From assembly GCA_002428495.1 (NCBI GenBank), contig DIWR01000010.1, positions 26,710-86,296 on the forward strand: DNA of 59,587 bases, written 5' to 3'. Of the stretch, positions 32,927 to 42,882 are shown piece by piece. The stretch's first letter is position 1, and each line of letters starts with the position of its first letter. The DNA comes from Synergistaceae bacterium UBA6101 (lineage in GTDB: Bacteria; Synergistota; Synergistia; Synergistales; Synergistaceae). A program made the position numbers and the translations under genes. Under the pieces are notes generated by a model, which saw nothing but the letters and a program-made list of their open reading frames with translations, was not told the DNA's origin and searched no databases.

Positions 32927-34015
32927 CTATTTTGCCTCCTCTGCAGGACCTGCAGAAACTCTTACTATCTTTATCCTGAATCTTGAAAGCGTCTCAGCCG
33001 CAAGGACTGAAAAAAGGATGAGTCCCTGAAGGATCTGGATGCTTGCCATTGGAAGGCCCATTACAACCTGAAGGGTGTCTCCTCCTACGAGTAAAACTCC
33101 CAAAAGGAATGAGACAAGGGGGACATATATCGGGGAAAGCCTGGAAAGCCATGCCACGGTTATGCCTGTGTAGCCGTATCCCATTGTGAAGCCGCGGCTC
33201 ATCCTTCCATGCAGCCCTGCTATCTCTCCCATACCTGCCAGTCCTGCTATAGCCCCTCCGATAAATGTTACCAGAATGATGTTCTTCGCTATGTTCATAC
33301 CGCCGTAACGTGCGGCACGCGGGTTTTCGCCTATTACTCTAATTTCATATCCCCATTTGCTCCATTTCAGGACTACCTGCAGGATCACTGCTAATGCAAG
33401 CGCAATAAAAATTCCGGCGTGTATCCTCGTGCTGCCCCAGACCCAAAGCCTTGCTGCATCGGGGAAATTTGCAGTGAAGGGAAAACCCCAGCTCATAGGG
33501 TCTTTCCATGGACCGTAGATAAAATACTCTGATATGTTTATGGCGACATAATTGAGCATCAGCGTTGTTATCGTCTCATTGACGTTCCATTTTGCCTTGA
33601 GGAAGCCGGCGATCCCTCCCCAAATTCCACCGGCTATTGCGGCGGCTATAAACATTATGACGAACATAACCGCCCAGTTGTCCACAAAGAAAAACCTTAC
33701 GGCAGCCACTGTGGCTATTGCGCCCATACAGAGCTGTCCCTCGGCTCCTATGTTCCATATCAGCATTTTGTAGCAGATAAGCCCGGCAAGAGCAGTAAGC
33801 ATTATCGGGATAGATTTGGTCACGATCTCGCTCAGTCCGTATATGCTTCCAAACGCCCCGTTCAGCACGGCCCAGTATGCCTCGAAAGGATTTACGCCAA
33901 GTATGGAAAAGAGCAGACCTCCTGCGAAGAGGCCGAATACAACAGCTGTTACAGGAATAAGGACATTGACCCATGCAGGGTTGTCAAGACGAGGTTCAAA
34001 TTTTAAACGGATCAT
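32927..34015 (-). CDS. BMP-type ABC transporter permease (NupP-like)
   Basis: A 362-residue partner permease, heterodimerising with the next gene's product. Helices span most of the sequence, and Ile-Arg-Val-Ile-Gly-Glu-Asn-Pro-Arg-Ala-Ala-Arg-Tyr-Gly-Gly is the shared ATPase-contact loop. The ATG at 34015 follows a GGAGAG ribosome site; an upstream ATG at 34114 would overlap the divergent cardiolipin synthase gene and add a non-family N-terminus, so it is rejected. It is the first gene of the unit; the promoter region with cls is only about 85 bases. Confidence 0.87.
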   Translation of the reverse strand: MIRLKFEPRLDNPAWVNVLIPVTAVVFGLFAGGLLFSILGVNPFEAYWAVLNGAFGSIYGLSEIVTKSIPIMLTALAGLICYKMLIWNIGAEGQLCMGAIATVAAVRFFFVDNWAVMFVIMFIAAAIAGGIWGGIAGFLKAKWNVNETITTLMLNYVAINISEYFIYGPWKDPMSWGFPFTANFPDAARLWVWGSTRIHAGIFIALALAVILQVVLKWSKWGYEIRVIGENPRAARYGGMNIAKNIILVTFIGGAIAGLAGMGEIAGLHGRMSRGFTMGYGYTGITVAWLSRLSPIYVPLVSFLLGVLLVGGDTLQVVMGLPMASIQILQGLILFSVLAAETLSRFRIKIVRVSAGPAEEAK

Positions 34016-34046
34016 AGAGAGCTCTCCAGTCCTTGCAAAGTTGCAG

Positions 34047-34075
34047 TTACAACTATAAATTATATCAGATATAAT
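34047..34075 (+). promoter_or_regulatory. Promoter of the cls operon
   Basis: TTACAA (34047-34052), 17-base spacer, TATAAT (34070-34075), about 27 bases before the cls start. Confidence 0.65.
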
Positions 34076-34101
34076 AGATTGCTGAAGGGCGTGAGAGACT
34101 A

Positions 34102-35688
34102 ATGTGGAAGACAACTAAGATTGTTTTGTTTATGGTATTGGCGGCCTTTATTGCAGGACTCATGCCTACGATAATAGATCTAGCAGACAGGACCGTAATT
34201 TATTCAGTCAAGGAAGGTCTCTCTCTTCACCCTCAGTTTACGGCTTATTTGTCGTCCTTCTTCCATACAGCGAAAAATTATACTTGGCACATCGTTATCG
34301 CTTATGCCTTTATCATTGGAATAGTTATATTCATGGAGGGACAGAATCCTGACAGGACGATACTCTGGCTGTTGACACTGCTGCTTGTTCCGGTGATGGG
34401 AGTCATCGTCTATATGATCATTGGCCCCGATCTCAAAAATATGAAGAACAGAAAGCTGTTCAAACCCTCAAAAGGCCTCCCGACAGACAAAACTCCATTT
34501 ACAGAGGACAAGAGGTTCCTGACAGGCAAAGCTATACACACCACAAGCGGAGCAGACCTGACGATAAGGAACAGGGTCGATGTGCTGATCAACGGGGAAG
34601 AGACCTTTGACTCCATTAAAAGCGAGCTCCGGAAGGCGAAGAAATTCATACACATGCAGTACTACATAATCAAAGATGACGGGATAGGCAGGGAGATCAG
34701 GGACATACTTAAAGAGGCAGCTTCTGCCGGAGTAAAGGTGAGGGTCCTCTATGATGCTGTCGGAAGCTGGAAACTAAGGCGTGAATACATAGAGATCCTC
34801 AAAAAAGCCGGTGTTGAATGTCATTCGTTTATGCCGGTCTCATTCCCGATGTTCCGGAGAAAGATGAATTTCCGCAACCACAGAAAAATAATCGTGATTG
34901 ACGGGGTCGTGGCCTTCACAGGAGGCCTCAACATCGGTGACGAATATCTTGGAAAGGGGCACCTGGGGCACTGGCGCGACACTCATGTACGCCTGAAGGG
35001 GGAATCCGTCGGTGAACTTCACAAGATATTCCTTTATGACTGGTGCATGAGGTCGGGCGAAGATCCGGAAAAAGTATGCGGTAACGTTTCATGTGACGAC
35101 TGCGGGGACATCCCAGCCCAGGATATTTGTGATCTTCAGGTTCTCCCGCTTCAGGTAGTCGCCAGTGGGATCGACAACGGATGGCATTCGATAGCAATGG
35201 GATACTTCAGCATGATCTCAAGGGCAAGGGAAAGGGTTTGGATAACGAGTCCATATATTGTTCCGGGGCCGATACTGATGAACGCAATGACCACGGCTGC
35301 CCTTGCAGGTGTTGACGTCAGGGTGATGATGCCCGCCCAAAAAGACCATTTCCTTGTTTTCTGGGGAAGCCGGGGTAACGTAGAGCAGCTGCTGATGGCC
35401 GGTGTCAGGGTCTACCAGTATAAAAAAGGATTCATACACACTAAGACAGTCCTTGCAGATGACGATATATCCTCAGTAGGTACATGCAATATGGATGTAA
35501 GGAGTCTTGAGATCAATTTTGAGGTCCAGCTGTTTATATATGACAAAGAGCTCAATTCTAAATTTGCTGAACAGTTCATTTCGGACACAGGAGAATCTGT
35601 AGAACTGACTCTTTATGAATGGGAAAAAAGGCCGACCTGGCAGAAGATCCTTGAGTCATTTGGCCGATTGTACTCGGCGCAGATATAG
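34102..35688 (+). CDS. cls: Cardiolipin synthase
   Basis: A 528-residue phospholipase D-family enzyme joining two phosphatidylglycerol molecules into cardiolipin at the inner membrane. Two or three N-terminal hydrophobic segments (about 1-105) precede two HKD motifs: Asn-His-Arg-Lys-Ile-Ile-Val-Ile-Asp near 258-266 and His-Thr-Lys-Thr-Val-Leu-Ala-Asp near 446. Both are complete. A Cys-rich insert (Cys-Gly-Asn-Val-Ser-Cys-Asp-Asp-Cys, about 327-335) between the domains is unusual and might bind metal. The next gene starts directly at its stop codon. Confidence 0.92.
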   Translation: MWKTTKIVLFMVLAAFIAGLMPTIIDLADRTVIYSVKEGLSLHPQFTAYLSSFFHTAKNYTWHIVIAYAFIIGIVIFMEGQNPDRTILWLLTLLLVPVMGVIVYMIIGPDLKNMKNRKLFKPSKGLPTDKTPFTEDKRFLTGKAIHTTSGADLTIRNRVDVLINGEETFDSIKSELRKAKKFIHMQYYIIKDDGIGREIRDILKEAASAGVKVRVLYDAVGSWKLRREYIEILKKAGVECHSFMPVSFPMFRRKMNFRNHRKIIVIDGVVAFTGGLNIGDEYLGKGHLGHWRDTHVRLKGESVGELHKIFLYDWCMRSGEDPEKVCGNVSCDDCGDIPAQDICDLQVLPLQVVASGIDNGWHSIAMGYFSMISRARERVWITSPYIVPGPILMNAMTTAALAGVDVRVMMPAQKDHFLVFWGSRGNVEQLLMAGVRVYQYKKGFIHTKTVLADDDISSVGTCNMDVRSLEINFEVQLFIYDKELNSKFAEQFISDTGESVELTLYEWEKRPTWQKILESFGRLYSAQI

Positions 35689-36840
35689 ATGAACGACAAA
35701 GCATACGAGAAAAGATTTTCAGAACATTCGGTAATTTGGGTCATTTTTGGTGCGGGTGTCCTCTCCATCCACTTTTTCATATTTTTTAAAATAGCCGAGG
35801 CCGCAGGTGAGGGACTGCTCAGTTTTGCCTGGCTTGCGCTGAGCGCATTCATGATGTTCCTGCTCTTCGTATCGAGAAGGACAAAAAGGATCAGTTCAGC
35901 TGTTGGAAGAAAATGGACGGACAGGGTAGGCGGGGTTTGGATGCTTTTTGTCCTCTTCACGTTTTTCTTCCTTCTTCTGATCGATCTTGTAAAAAAAATG
36001 ACCGGTCTGCCTCTTTCATCCGGAGCCGTACTTTCCGTCTCCTTTTTCCTCAGCCTTCTTTTGCTGGGAATGGGAATAAAGCAGGCCAATACAGTCCAAA
36101 AGACTATGATAAAAGTCCCTACCTCCAAGCTTCCCCAAGGCTGCGAAAAACTGAGGATAGTACAGCTTACTGACCTGCACCTGGGACCTTTTGTCGGGTT
36201 GCCCCTCCTTGCTCAGATACTCCGGAAAGTGAGGGATGTCGATCCTGACATAGTTGTGGTCACGGGAGACCTGGCTGACGGCAGGCTGACAGGACGCAAG
36301 CGTGAAATAGGGATGCTGAGGCGGATCAGGCCTCGGTACGGAATGTACGCAGTTCCCGGAAACCATGACTATTACGACGATATCGATGAGGCCGTCTTCT
36401 TCATGGAGTCAGCGGGGATGAGGGTCCTGAGGACAGAGGCTGTCGAAGCCGGCGGGATAATCATCGCCGGTGCCGACGACAAGGATCATCTTATAAAAGA
36501 GCAATGGAACCTCTCTCGTTCAGAGATCCTTGTGCTTTCACGCGAAAGGGAGCAGAGAGAGAAATTCCTGTTGCTGCTGAGGCACCGCCCGATAGTTGAA
36601 AAGGGCACGGAAGGACACTTTGACCTCCAGCTTTCAGGGCATACCCACGGAGGCCAGTTGTTCCCCCTCTTATCATCAAGGCACAGGATACCCGGATATG
36701 CGAGGGGACTGAAAAAACTTAAAGGGGGAGGACTGCTTTACGTGAGCAACGGCGCGGGATTCGTCGGGCCTCCCGTCAGGCTGCTTGCTCCCCCCGAGAT
36801 AGCAGTGATAGATCTGGTGAGAGAAAATGAAAGACAATAA
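35689..36840 (+). CDS. Membrane-anchored metallophosphoesterase (YkuE/YaeI-like)
   Basis: A 383-residue calcineurin-like phosphoesterase with three or four N-terminal membrane helices (to about residue 130). The dinuclear metal motifs are intact: Asp-Leu-His-Leu-Gly, Gly-Asp-Leu-Ala-Asp-Gly, Gly-Asn-His-Asp-Tyr-Tyr and Ser-Gly-His-Thr-His-Gly-Gly-Gln. Relatives cleave phosphodiester or pyrophosphate bonds in lipids. Zero-base spacing from cls makes a role in phospholipid or lipid-precursor metabolism reasonable. Its end overlaps the next gene by 14 bases. Confidence 0.9.
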   Translation: MNDKAYEKRFSEHSVIWVIFGAGVLSIHFFIFFKIAEAAGEGLLSFAWLALSAFMMFLLFVSRRTKRISSAVGRKWTDRVGGVWMLFVLFTFFFLLLIDLVKKMTGLPLSSGAVLSVSFFLSLLLLGMGIKQANTVQKTMIKVPTSKLPQGCEKLRIVQLTDLHLGPFVGLPLLAQILRKVRDVDPDIVVVTGDLADGRLTGRKREIGMLRRIRPRYGMYAVPGNHDYYDDIDEAVFFMESAGMRVLRTEAVEAGGIIIAGADDKDHLIKEQWNLSRSEILVLSREREQREKFLLLLRHRPIVEKGTEGHFDLQLSGHTHGGQLFPLLSSRHRIPGYARGLKKLKGGGLLYVSNGAGFVGPPVRLLAPPEIAVIDLVRENERQ

Positions 36841-37831
36841 AGGGCGCGATCAGGAATTGTTCGGCAGGCTGAACGGTTTTCTGCCTGACAACTATTCCGG
36901 TCCCGTATTCCCTATTGGGACGCACCTCACCAATGAAATAGATATTTCCGGACTTCCCGAAGGAGAGTGGGTGGCCAGGGGGGTATACAGGATGGAGCGT
37001 GAGATCCCATACGGCAGGCAGTACGGGCACAGAGCGCTACTCGATCCATCTTCCTCGGGCGAACTCCTTTCTTTCTGGGGAGGTACGCGCAGATCCGTAT
37101 ACCTCGATCTGGAAACGACAGGCCTTTCGGGGGCAAAAGGAGCATACGCCTTTCTGATAGGACTGGGTTTCAATACAGAGAGCTCATTCAAGGTCGTCCA
37201 GCTATTCATGGCTGGCCCCGCCTGGGAGAAGAACTGGCTATGGTCACTGGAATCCGAACTCCCGGGGGGTGACTACGGGCTTGTCACATTCAACGGCAGG
37301 GCTTTTGACCTGCCGCTGCTAAGGATAAGATATAGGCTTGCAAAGTCAGCTCCCGGCTGGGACGGCAGGCCGCATATGGACCTGCTTATGCTTGCAAGGC
37401 ACTTCTACAGTGGAAGGCTTCCCTCCTGTTCCCTTTCATCCATAGAACAGAGGGTCCTCGGCGTCCACAGAAGCGGAGAGGATGTGCAGGGCAGAGAGAT
37501 ACCAGGGCTTTACACAAGCTACCTTTCGACCTCAGATGCAGCTCCGTTGCAGGGTGTTTTTTACCATAACACACTTGACGTCATATCCATGGCGGCTCTT
37601 CAGACACATATCGGCCGTCTTGCTGAGATGAGAGGCACAACAGGAAAAGATATGATCAGATGCGGTGATCTTTGGGAGCAGGCGAAAGAGAGAGACAAGG
37701 CAAATGCCGCCTGGTCAAGAGCGCTTGATTTCAGGGGATCGGAAAGTGAGGCCAACGCAAAGCTGGCTGAATATGCAAAGGCTGAAGGAAATTTAGGGAA
37801 GGCGAGGGAACTCTATAAACGTATGAACTGA
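36827..37831 (+). CDS. YprB-like RNase H-fold exonuclease
   Basis: A 334-residue protein. Residues about 85-255 form a DEDD-type nuclease: Tyr-Leu-Asp-Leu-Glu-Thr-Thr-Gly-Leu contains motif I, Thr-Phe-Asn-Gly-Arg-Ala-Phe-Asp motif II, and His-Asn-Thr-Leu-Asp-Val motif III. This matches the YprB/RNase_H_2 family of predicted 3'-5' exonucleases. A short helical TPR-like tail follows (residues about 280-334). It overlaps the phosphoesterase gene by 14 bases, though no functional link to lipids is obvious. Confidence 0.85.
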   Translation: MKDNKGRDQELFGRLNGFLPDNYSGPVFPIGTHLTNEIDISGLPEGEWVARGVYRMEREIPYGRQYGHRALLDPSSSGELLSFWGGTRRSVYLDLETTGLSGAKGAYAFLIGLGFNTESSFKVVQLFMAGPAWEKNWLWSLESELPGGDYGLVTFNGRAFDLPLLRIRYRLAKSAPGWDGRPHMDLLMLARHFYSGRLPSCSLSSIEQRVLGVHRSGEDVQGREIPGLYTSYLSTSDAAPLQGVFYHNTLDVISMAALQTHIGRLAEMRGTTGKDMIRCGDLWEQAKERDKANAAWSRALDFRGSESEANAKLAEYAKAEGNLGKARELYKRMN

Positions 37832-37996
37832 ACAACAGGATCTCGAGGCTCAGAAAGAAATGCGGGGAAGATGACTGAGGAACTACCCAGGCATCAGGTC
37901 CGGATTTTCCTTGCGGTGCTGTTATAATAGTTCGCACTTACAGGTCAGCTTATTTTATAAATAAAGCCAATAACGACAAAAGGCGGGGATATACCG

Positions 37997-39412
<1,416 letters not shown>

Positions 39413-39417
39413 TCAAT

Positions 39418-39465
39418 AAAAGTGATAAGAGGCCGCCGGATCCCCGGCGGCCTCTTATCACTTTT
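39418..39465. terminator. Strong bidirectional terminator (argH / ilvE)
   Basis: 22-base perfect arms (39418-39439 and 39444-39465) around loop ATCC, with A-run and T-run at the ends. Confidence 0.9.
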
Positions 39466-39479
39466 ATATTAATGAAGGA

Positions 39480-40547
39480 CTATACTACAGGTACTGTCCA
39501 TCCAAAAGGATCTGGCCTCTTGCCCCACTGGATGCCCGTGAGTTCATCGTAGAGTTTCTTTGTCAGAGTTCCTGTCTTGAAGTCGTTGATAGTGTATTTT
39601 TTGTTGTTGTAGGCAAGTTCGCCGATCGGGGAGATAACAGCCGCAGTACCGCAGCACCAGCACTCCTCAAGATGTCCGGTATTTATCGCATCAAGAAGCT
39701 CGTCCAGACTGATCAGGCGCTCTTCGACGGGGATGTTCCAGGATTCGAGTATCTCTATCAGAGACTTCCTTGTTATCCCTGCCAACACGGACCCCAGAAG
39801 GGCAGGCGTGACGACCTTGCCGTCGATCTTGAACATTACGTTCATACCGCCGGCTTCCTCGATATATTTCCTCTCCACTCCGTCAAGCCACAGCACCTGG
39901 GAATATCCCTGAGCCGCGGCCCTCTCTCCGGCGCGCAGGGAGGCAGCGTAGTTCCCGCCGCATTTGGCGTAGCCTGTGCCGCCCCTTACAGCCCTTACGT
40001 CATCCTTTTCTATCGCTATACGGACAGGATTGATGCCCTCACGGAAGTATGATCCGACGGGGCATGTGATTATCGAGAAGATGCAGTGGTGCGGCGTATG
40101 GATGCCCAGTTTCTCGTCAGTTCCGAACATAAAGGGCCTTATGTAGAGAGAAGTGTCGGGCTCGCTCGGTACCCAGTCCTGATCAACTTTGACGATCTCT
40201 TTCAGAGCTTCCATCATAATCTCTTCATCGATCAGGGGCAGGCTCATGCGCTCAGCCGAAATGTTCATCCTCTTGACGTTTTCAATAGGTCTGAAGATCT
40301 GTATCTTTCCCTCGGGGGTACGGTAGGCCTTCATACCTTCAAATATCTCAGGAGCGTAATGGAGCACTGTCGCAGCCGGAGATATACTGAAGGGCGCAAA
40401 GGGAACGATCCTCGGGTCGTACCATCCCTTATTTTTTTCGTAGTCCATGATAAACATATGGTCCGAGAAAACAGTTCCGAATCCTATCTTGCTTACGTCA
40501 CATTTTGGTTTGGGGGCCGTTGTTTTTTCGATCCTTATCTTATCCAT
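39480..40547 (-). CDS. ilvE: Branched-chain amino acid aminotransferase
   Basis: Fold-type IV PLP aminotransferase of 355 residues, interconverting Val, Leu and Ile with their 2-oxoacids. Ala-Pro-Glu-Ile-Phe-Glu-Gly-Met-Lys-Ala, Lys in Gly-Thr-Gly-Tyr-Ala-Lys-Cys-Gly-Gly-Asn-Tyr and Glu-Glu-Ala-Gly-Gly-Met-Asn are the BCAT blocks; length matches BCAT-2/eukaryotic-like forms rather than E. coli IlvE (309). In a fermenter it may act in branched-chain amino-acid breakdown, supplying oxoacids to ferredoxin oxidoreductases such as the one at 51.5-54.1 kb. It stands alone, convergent with argH. Confidence 0.93.
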   Translation of the reverse strand: MDKIRIEKTTAPKPKCDVSKIGFGTVFSDHMFIMDYEKNKGWYDPRIVPFAPFSISPAATVLHYAPEIFEGMKAYRTPEGKIQIFRPIENVKRMNISAERMSLPLIDEEIMMEALKEIVKVDQDWVPSEPDTSLYIRPFMFGTDEKLGIHTPHHCIFSIITCPVGSYFREGINPVRIAIEKDDVRAVRGGTGYAKCGGNYAASLRAGERAAAQGYSQVLWLDGVERKYIEEAGGMNVMFKIDGKVVTPALLGSVLAGITRKSLIEILESWNIPVEERLISLDELLDAINTGHLEECWCCGTAAVISPIGELAYNNKKYTINDFKTGTLTKKLYDELTGIQWGKRPDPFGWTVPVV

Positions 40548-40723
40548 ATCATCATCCCTTTGTCGGAAAATTTTTATAACTTTTTAAAAAGCCAAAGGTA
40601 AAAATCACCTCATGTGAATATTATATAAGATGTTTATCACCAAGTCCATTAAGGTTAAGCGCTGGAGTAAAAGATATCATTAGTCTATAATTGTCGTCAG
40701 GTCACTTTAATGGAGGTGTTCAT

Positions 40724-42112
40724 ATGGCCTTTATGCCCGAACACATTTTTAGGGAGTATGACATAAGAGGTATTGCAGAAACTGAGCTTACAGACGAATT
40801 TGTGAGGTATATCGGCCATGCGTACGGCACCTGGCTGGTGGACAGAGGCATAAAGAAAGCCACTCTTGGCGGAGACGTCCGCCTTTCAACAAAAAGGATC
40901 AAGGCAGCAGCTGCAGCAGGAATGATGAAGGCCGGGATCAACGTAACAGACATAGGTTTTGTATCAACCCCGACATTTTACTGGAGCATGTATCGTTTTG
41001 ACACAGAGGGTGGAATAATGGTCACAGGAAGCCACAACCCCAAGGAGTTCAACGGCCTTAAGGTGGCCTATGACAAGGCCACGCTGTGGGGAGACGACAT
41101 TCAGGAGATCCTCAGGATAATTAAGGAAGAGAGGGTGATCACTGCCGAAATCTCCGGATCACTTCGCTTTGCAAGGATAAATGAGGAGTATCTGGACATG
41201 CTTGTCTCAAAGATAAAACTCGGATCCCGCAAGCCGAAGATAGTATGTGACTCAGGCAACGGGACAGCGGGGATATATGCGCCGGAATTCCTAAGAAGGA
41301 TAGGCTGTGAAGTTACCGAACTCTACAGCGAGCCGGACGGTACATTTCCCAACCACCATCCTGACCCGACAAAGAGAGAAAACCTTTCAAAACTGATAGA
41401 GACTGTCCTGTCTGAAGGCGCCGATCTTGGCGTCGGTTTTGACGGAGACTCTGACCGTATCGGTGTGGTCGACAATAAAGGTGAGATAATATGGGGGGAC
41501 CGGCTGATGGCGTTATTCTGGCAGGAGATACTCCCCAAAAATCCCGGCGCCGTAGCTATTTGCGAAGTTAAGAGCTCAATGGCGCTTCCCGAAGAAGTGA
41601 TCAGACTTGGCGGAAGGCCGATCTGGTGGAATTCAGGGCACTCTCTTGTAAAGGCGAAGATGAGGGAAGAAAAAGCCCTCTTCTCGGGAGAAGTATCCGG
41701 TCATATGTTCTTTGCGGACGAATATTACGGATATGACGATGGTTTCTATGCGGCTGGACGTATCTGCCGGATTCTTTCAAACAGCGATAAAAAACTGTCC
41801 GAACTTATGTCCGTGATCCCGATATATCCATCAACGACAGAAACAAGGTATGACTGCCCGGATGATCTGAAATTCGAAGTGGTCGACAGGGTGAAGCAAA
41901 AGGCTCTTTCAGAGGGTCTTGACACTATCACGGTCGACGGGGTGAGGATCGTTTACGATAACGGCTGGGGCCTGGTCAGGGTTTCGAACACACAGCCGGT
42001 GCTCGTTGCAAGATGCGAGGGGCGCACAGAAGAGGCATTGGAAATGATCTGTTCAGATATGAAGAACAGGCTGATCCAGGCGGGCAGTCCGGCTTTTGAA
42101 TGGGAGTACTGA
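40724..42112 (+). CDS. Phosphomannomutase/phosphoglucomutase
   Basis: Alpha-D-phosphohexomutase of 462 residues. Ser103 in Thr-Gly-Ser-His-Asn-Pro is the phosphoserine, Asp-Gly-Asp-Ser-Asp-Arg at 240-245 binds Mg2+, Gly-Glu-Val-Ser-Gly-His-Met is the sugar loop and Arg-Val-Ser-Asn-Thr-Gln-Pro near the end binds phosphate. This is the ManB/AlgC class that isomerises mannose- or glucose-phosphates for envelope sugars. GGAGGTG is 5 bases before the ATG at 40724; the frame extends 11 codons upstream without a ribosome site. Confidence 0.93.
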   Translation: MAFMPEHIFREYDIRGIAETELTDEFVRYIGHAYGTWLVDRGIKKATLGGDVRLSTKRIKAAAAAGMMKAGINVTDIGFVSTPTFYWSMYRFDTEGGIMVTGSHNPKEFNGLKVAYDKATLWGDDIQEILRIIKEERVITAEISGSLRFARINEEYLDMLVSKIKLGSRKPKIVCDSGNGTAGIYAPEFLRRIGCEVTELYSEPDGTFPNHHPDPTKRENLSKLIETVLSEGADLGVGFDGDSDRIGVVDNKGEIIWGDRLMALFWQEILPKNPGAVAICEVKSSMALPEEVIRLGGRPIWWNSGHSLVKAKMREEKALFSGEVSGHMFFADEYYGYDDGFYAAGRICRILSNSDKKLSELMSVIPIYPSTTETRYDCPDDLKFEVVDRVKQKALSEGLDTITVDGVRIVYDNGWGLVRVSNTQPVLVARCEGRTEEALEMICSDMKNRLIQAGSPAFEWEY

Positions 42113-42173
42113 GGGCCTTAAGATGCCGGATCAAAATAGATATCAAGAAAATCGATATGGAGGATGAGTCATA

Positions 42174-42866
42174 ATGCAATGTTCAAGAGAAATTGAAAAG
42201 ATGGTATGCGTTGCAAAGGGGCCTAAACATGGACCTGCTCCGATCCCCGAAGAAGGAAAATGGGTCGAGTCCAAACAGATATCAGACATTTCAGGTTTCA
42301 CTCATGGTGTGGGCTGGTGCGCACCACAGCAGGGGGCATGCAAGCTTACGCTGAATATTAAAGAGGGGATCATCCAGGAAGCCCTTGTTGAGACCATCGG
42401 CTGCTCAGGAATGACTCATTCAGCTGCTATGGCAGCTGAAATACTTCCCGGCAAGACCCTGCTTGAAGCCCTTAACACCGACCTGGTCTGCGATGCGATA
42501 AACGTTGCGATGAGAGAACTCTTCCTTCAGATAGCATACGGAAGGAGCCAGAGTGCATTCTCTGAGGGTGGGCTTTTCTTAGGCGCAGGACTTGAAGACC
42601 TTGGCAAGGGCCTTCGATCCCAGATCGGGACCATGTACGGAACTCTTCCAAAAGGAGTCAGGTATCTCGAAATGGCAGAGGGCTACATTATGGAACTCGG
42701 ATTGGATGAAAACAACGAGGTAATAGGATATAAATATGTCCAGCTTGGAAAGATGATGGAAGCCATACGCAAAGGTGTCGATCCAAAAGAAGCTTTGGAA
42801 AAGAACACCGGCACTTACGGACGTTTTGCTGAAGCGGTAACTGTGATAGATCCGCGTAAAGAGTAA
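42174..42866 (+). CDS. NifU/IscU-like scaffold protein, partner of GGGtGRT
   Basis: A 230-residue protein with an IscU/NifU-N-like core (about 35-125). Cysteines in Gly-Trp-Cys-Ala-Pro-Gln-Gln-Gly-Ala-Cys (49, 56), Gly-Cys-Ser-Gly-Met-Thr-His-Ser-Ala (77) and Leu-Val-Cys-Asp-Ala (106) sit where the scaffold cysteines of IscU are found, but spacing differs; Cys3 and Cys12 add to the set. A further C-terminal domain of about 100 residues is absent from IscU. No cysteine desulfurase gene is nearby, so it is not an ordinary isc operon. The next gene begins 16 bases later with its own GGGGGAGG ribosome site. Confidence 0.82.
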   Translation: MQCSREIEKMVCVAKGPKHGPAPIPEEGKWVESKQISDISGFTHGVGWCAPQQGACKLTLNIKEGIIQEALVETIGCSGMTHSAAMAAEILPGKTLLEALNTDLVCDAINVAMRELFLQIAYGRSQSAFSEGGLFLGAGLEDLGKGLRSQIGTMYGTLPKGVRYLEMAEGYIMELGLDENNEVIGYKYVQLGKMMEAIRKGVDPKEALEKNTGTYGRFAEAVTVIDPRKE

Positions 42867-42882
42867 AGAGGGGGAGGAAATT

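Noticed and set aside
37950..37964. Palindrome TTATTTTATAAATAA upstream of argH, considered as an ArgR box
   Set aside because: Lacks the G and C positions of known ARG boxes; simple AT symmetry is common in such regions.
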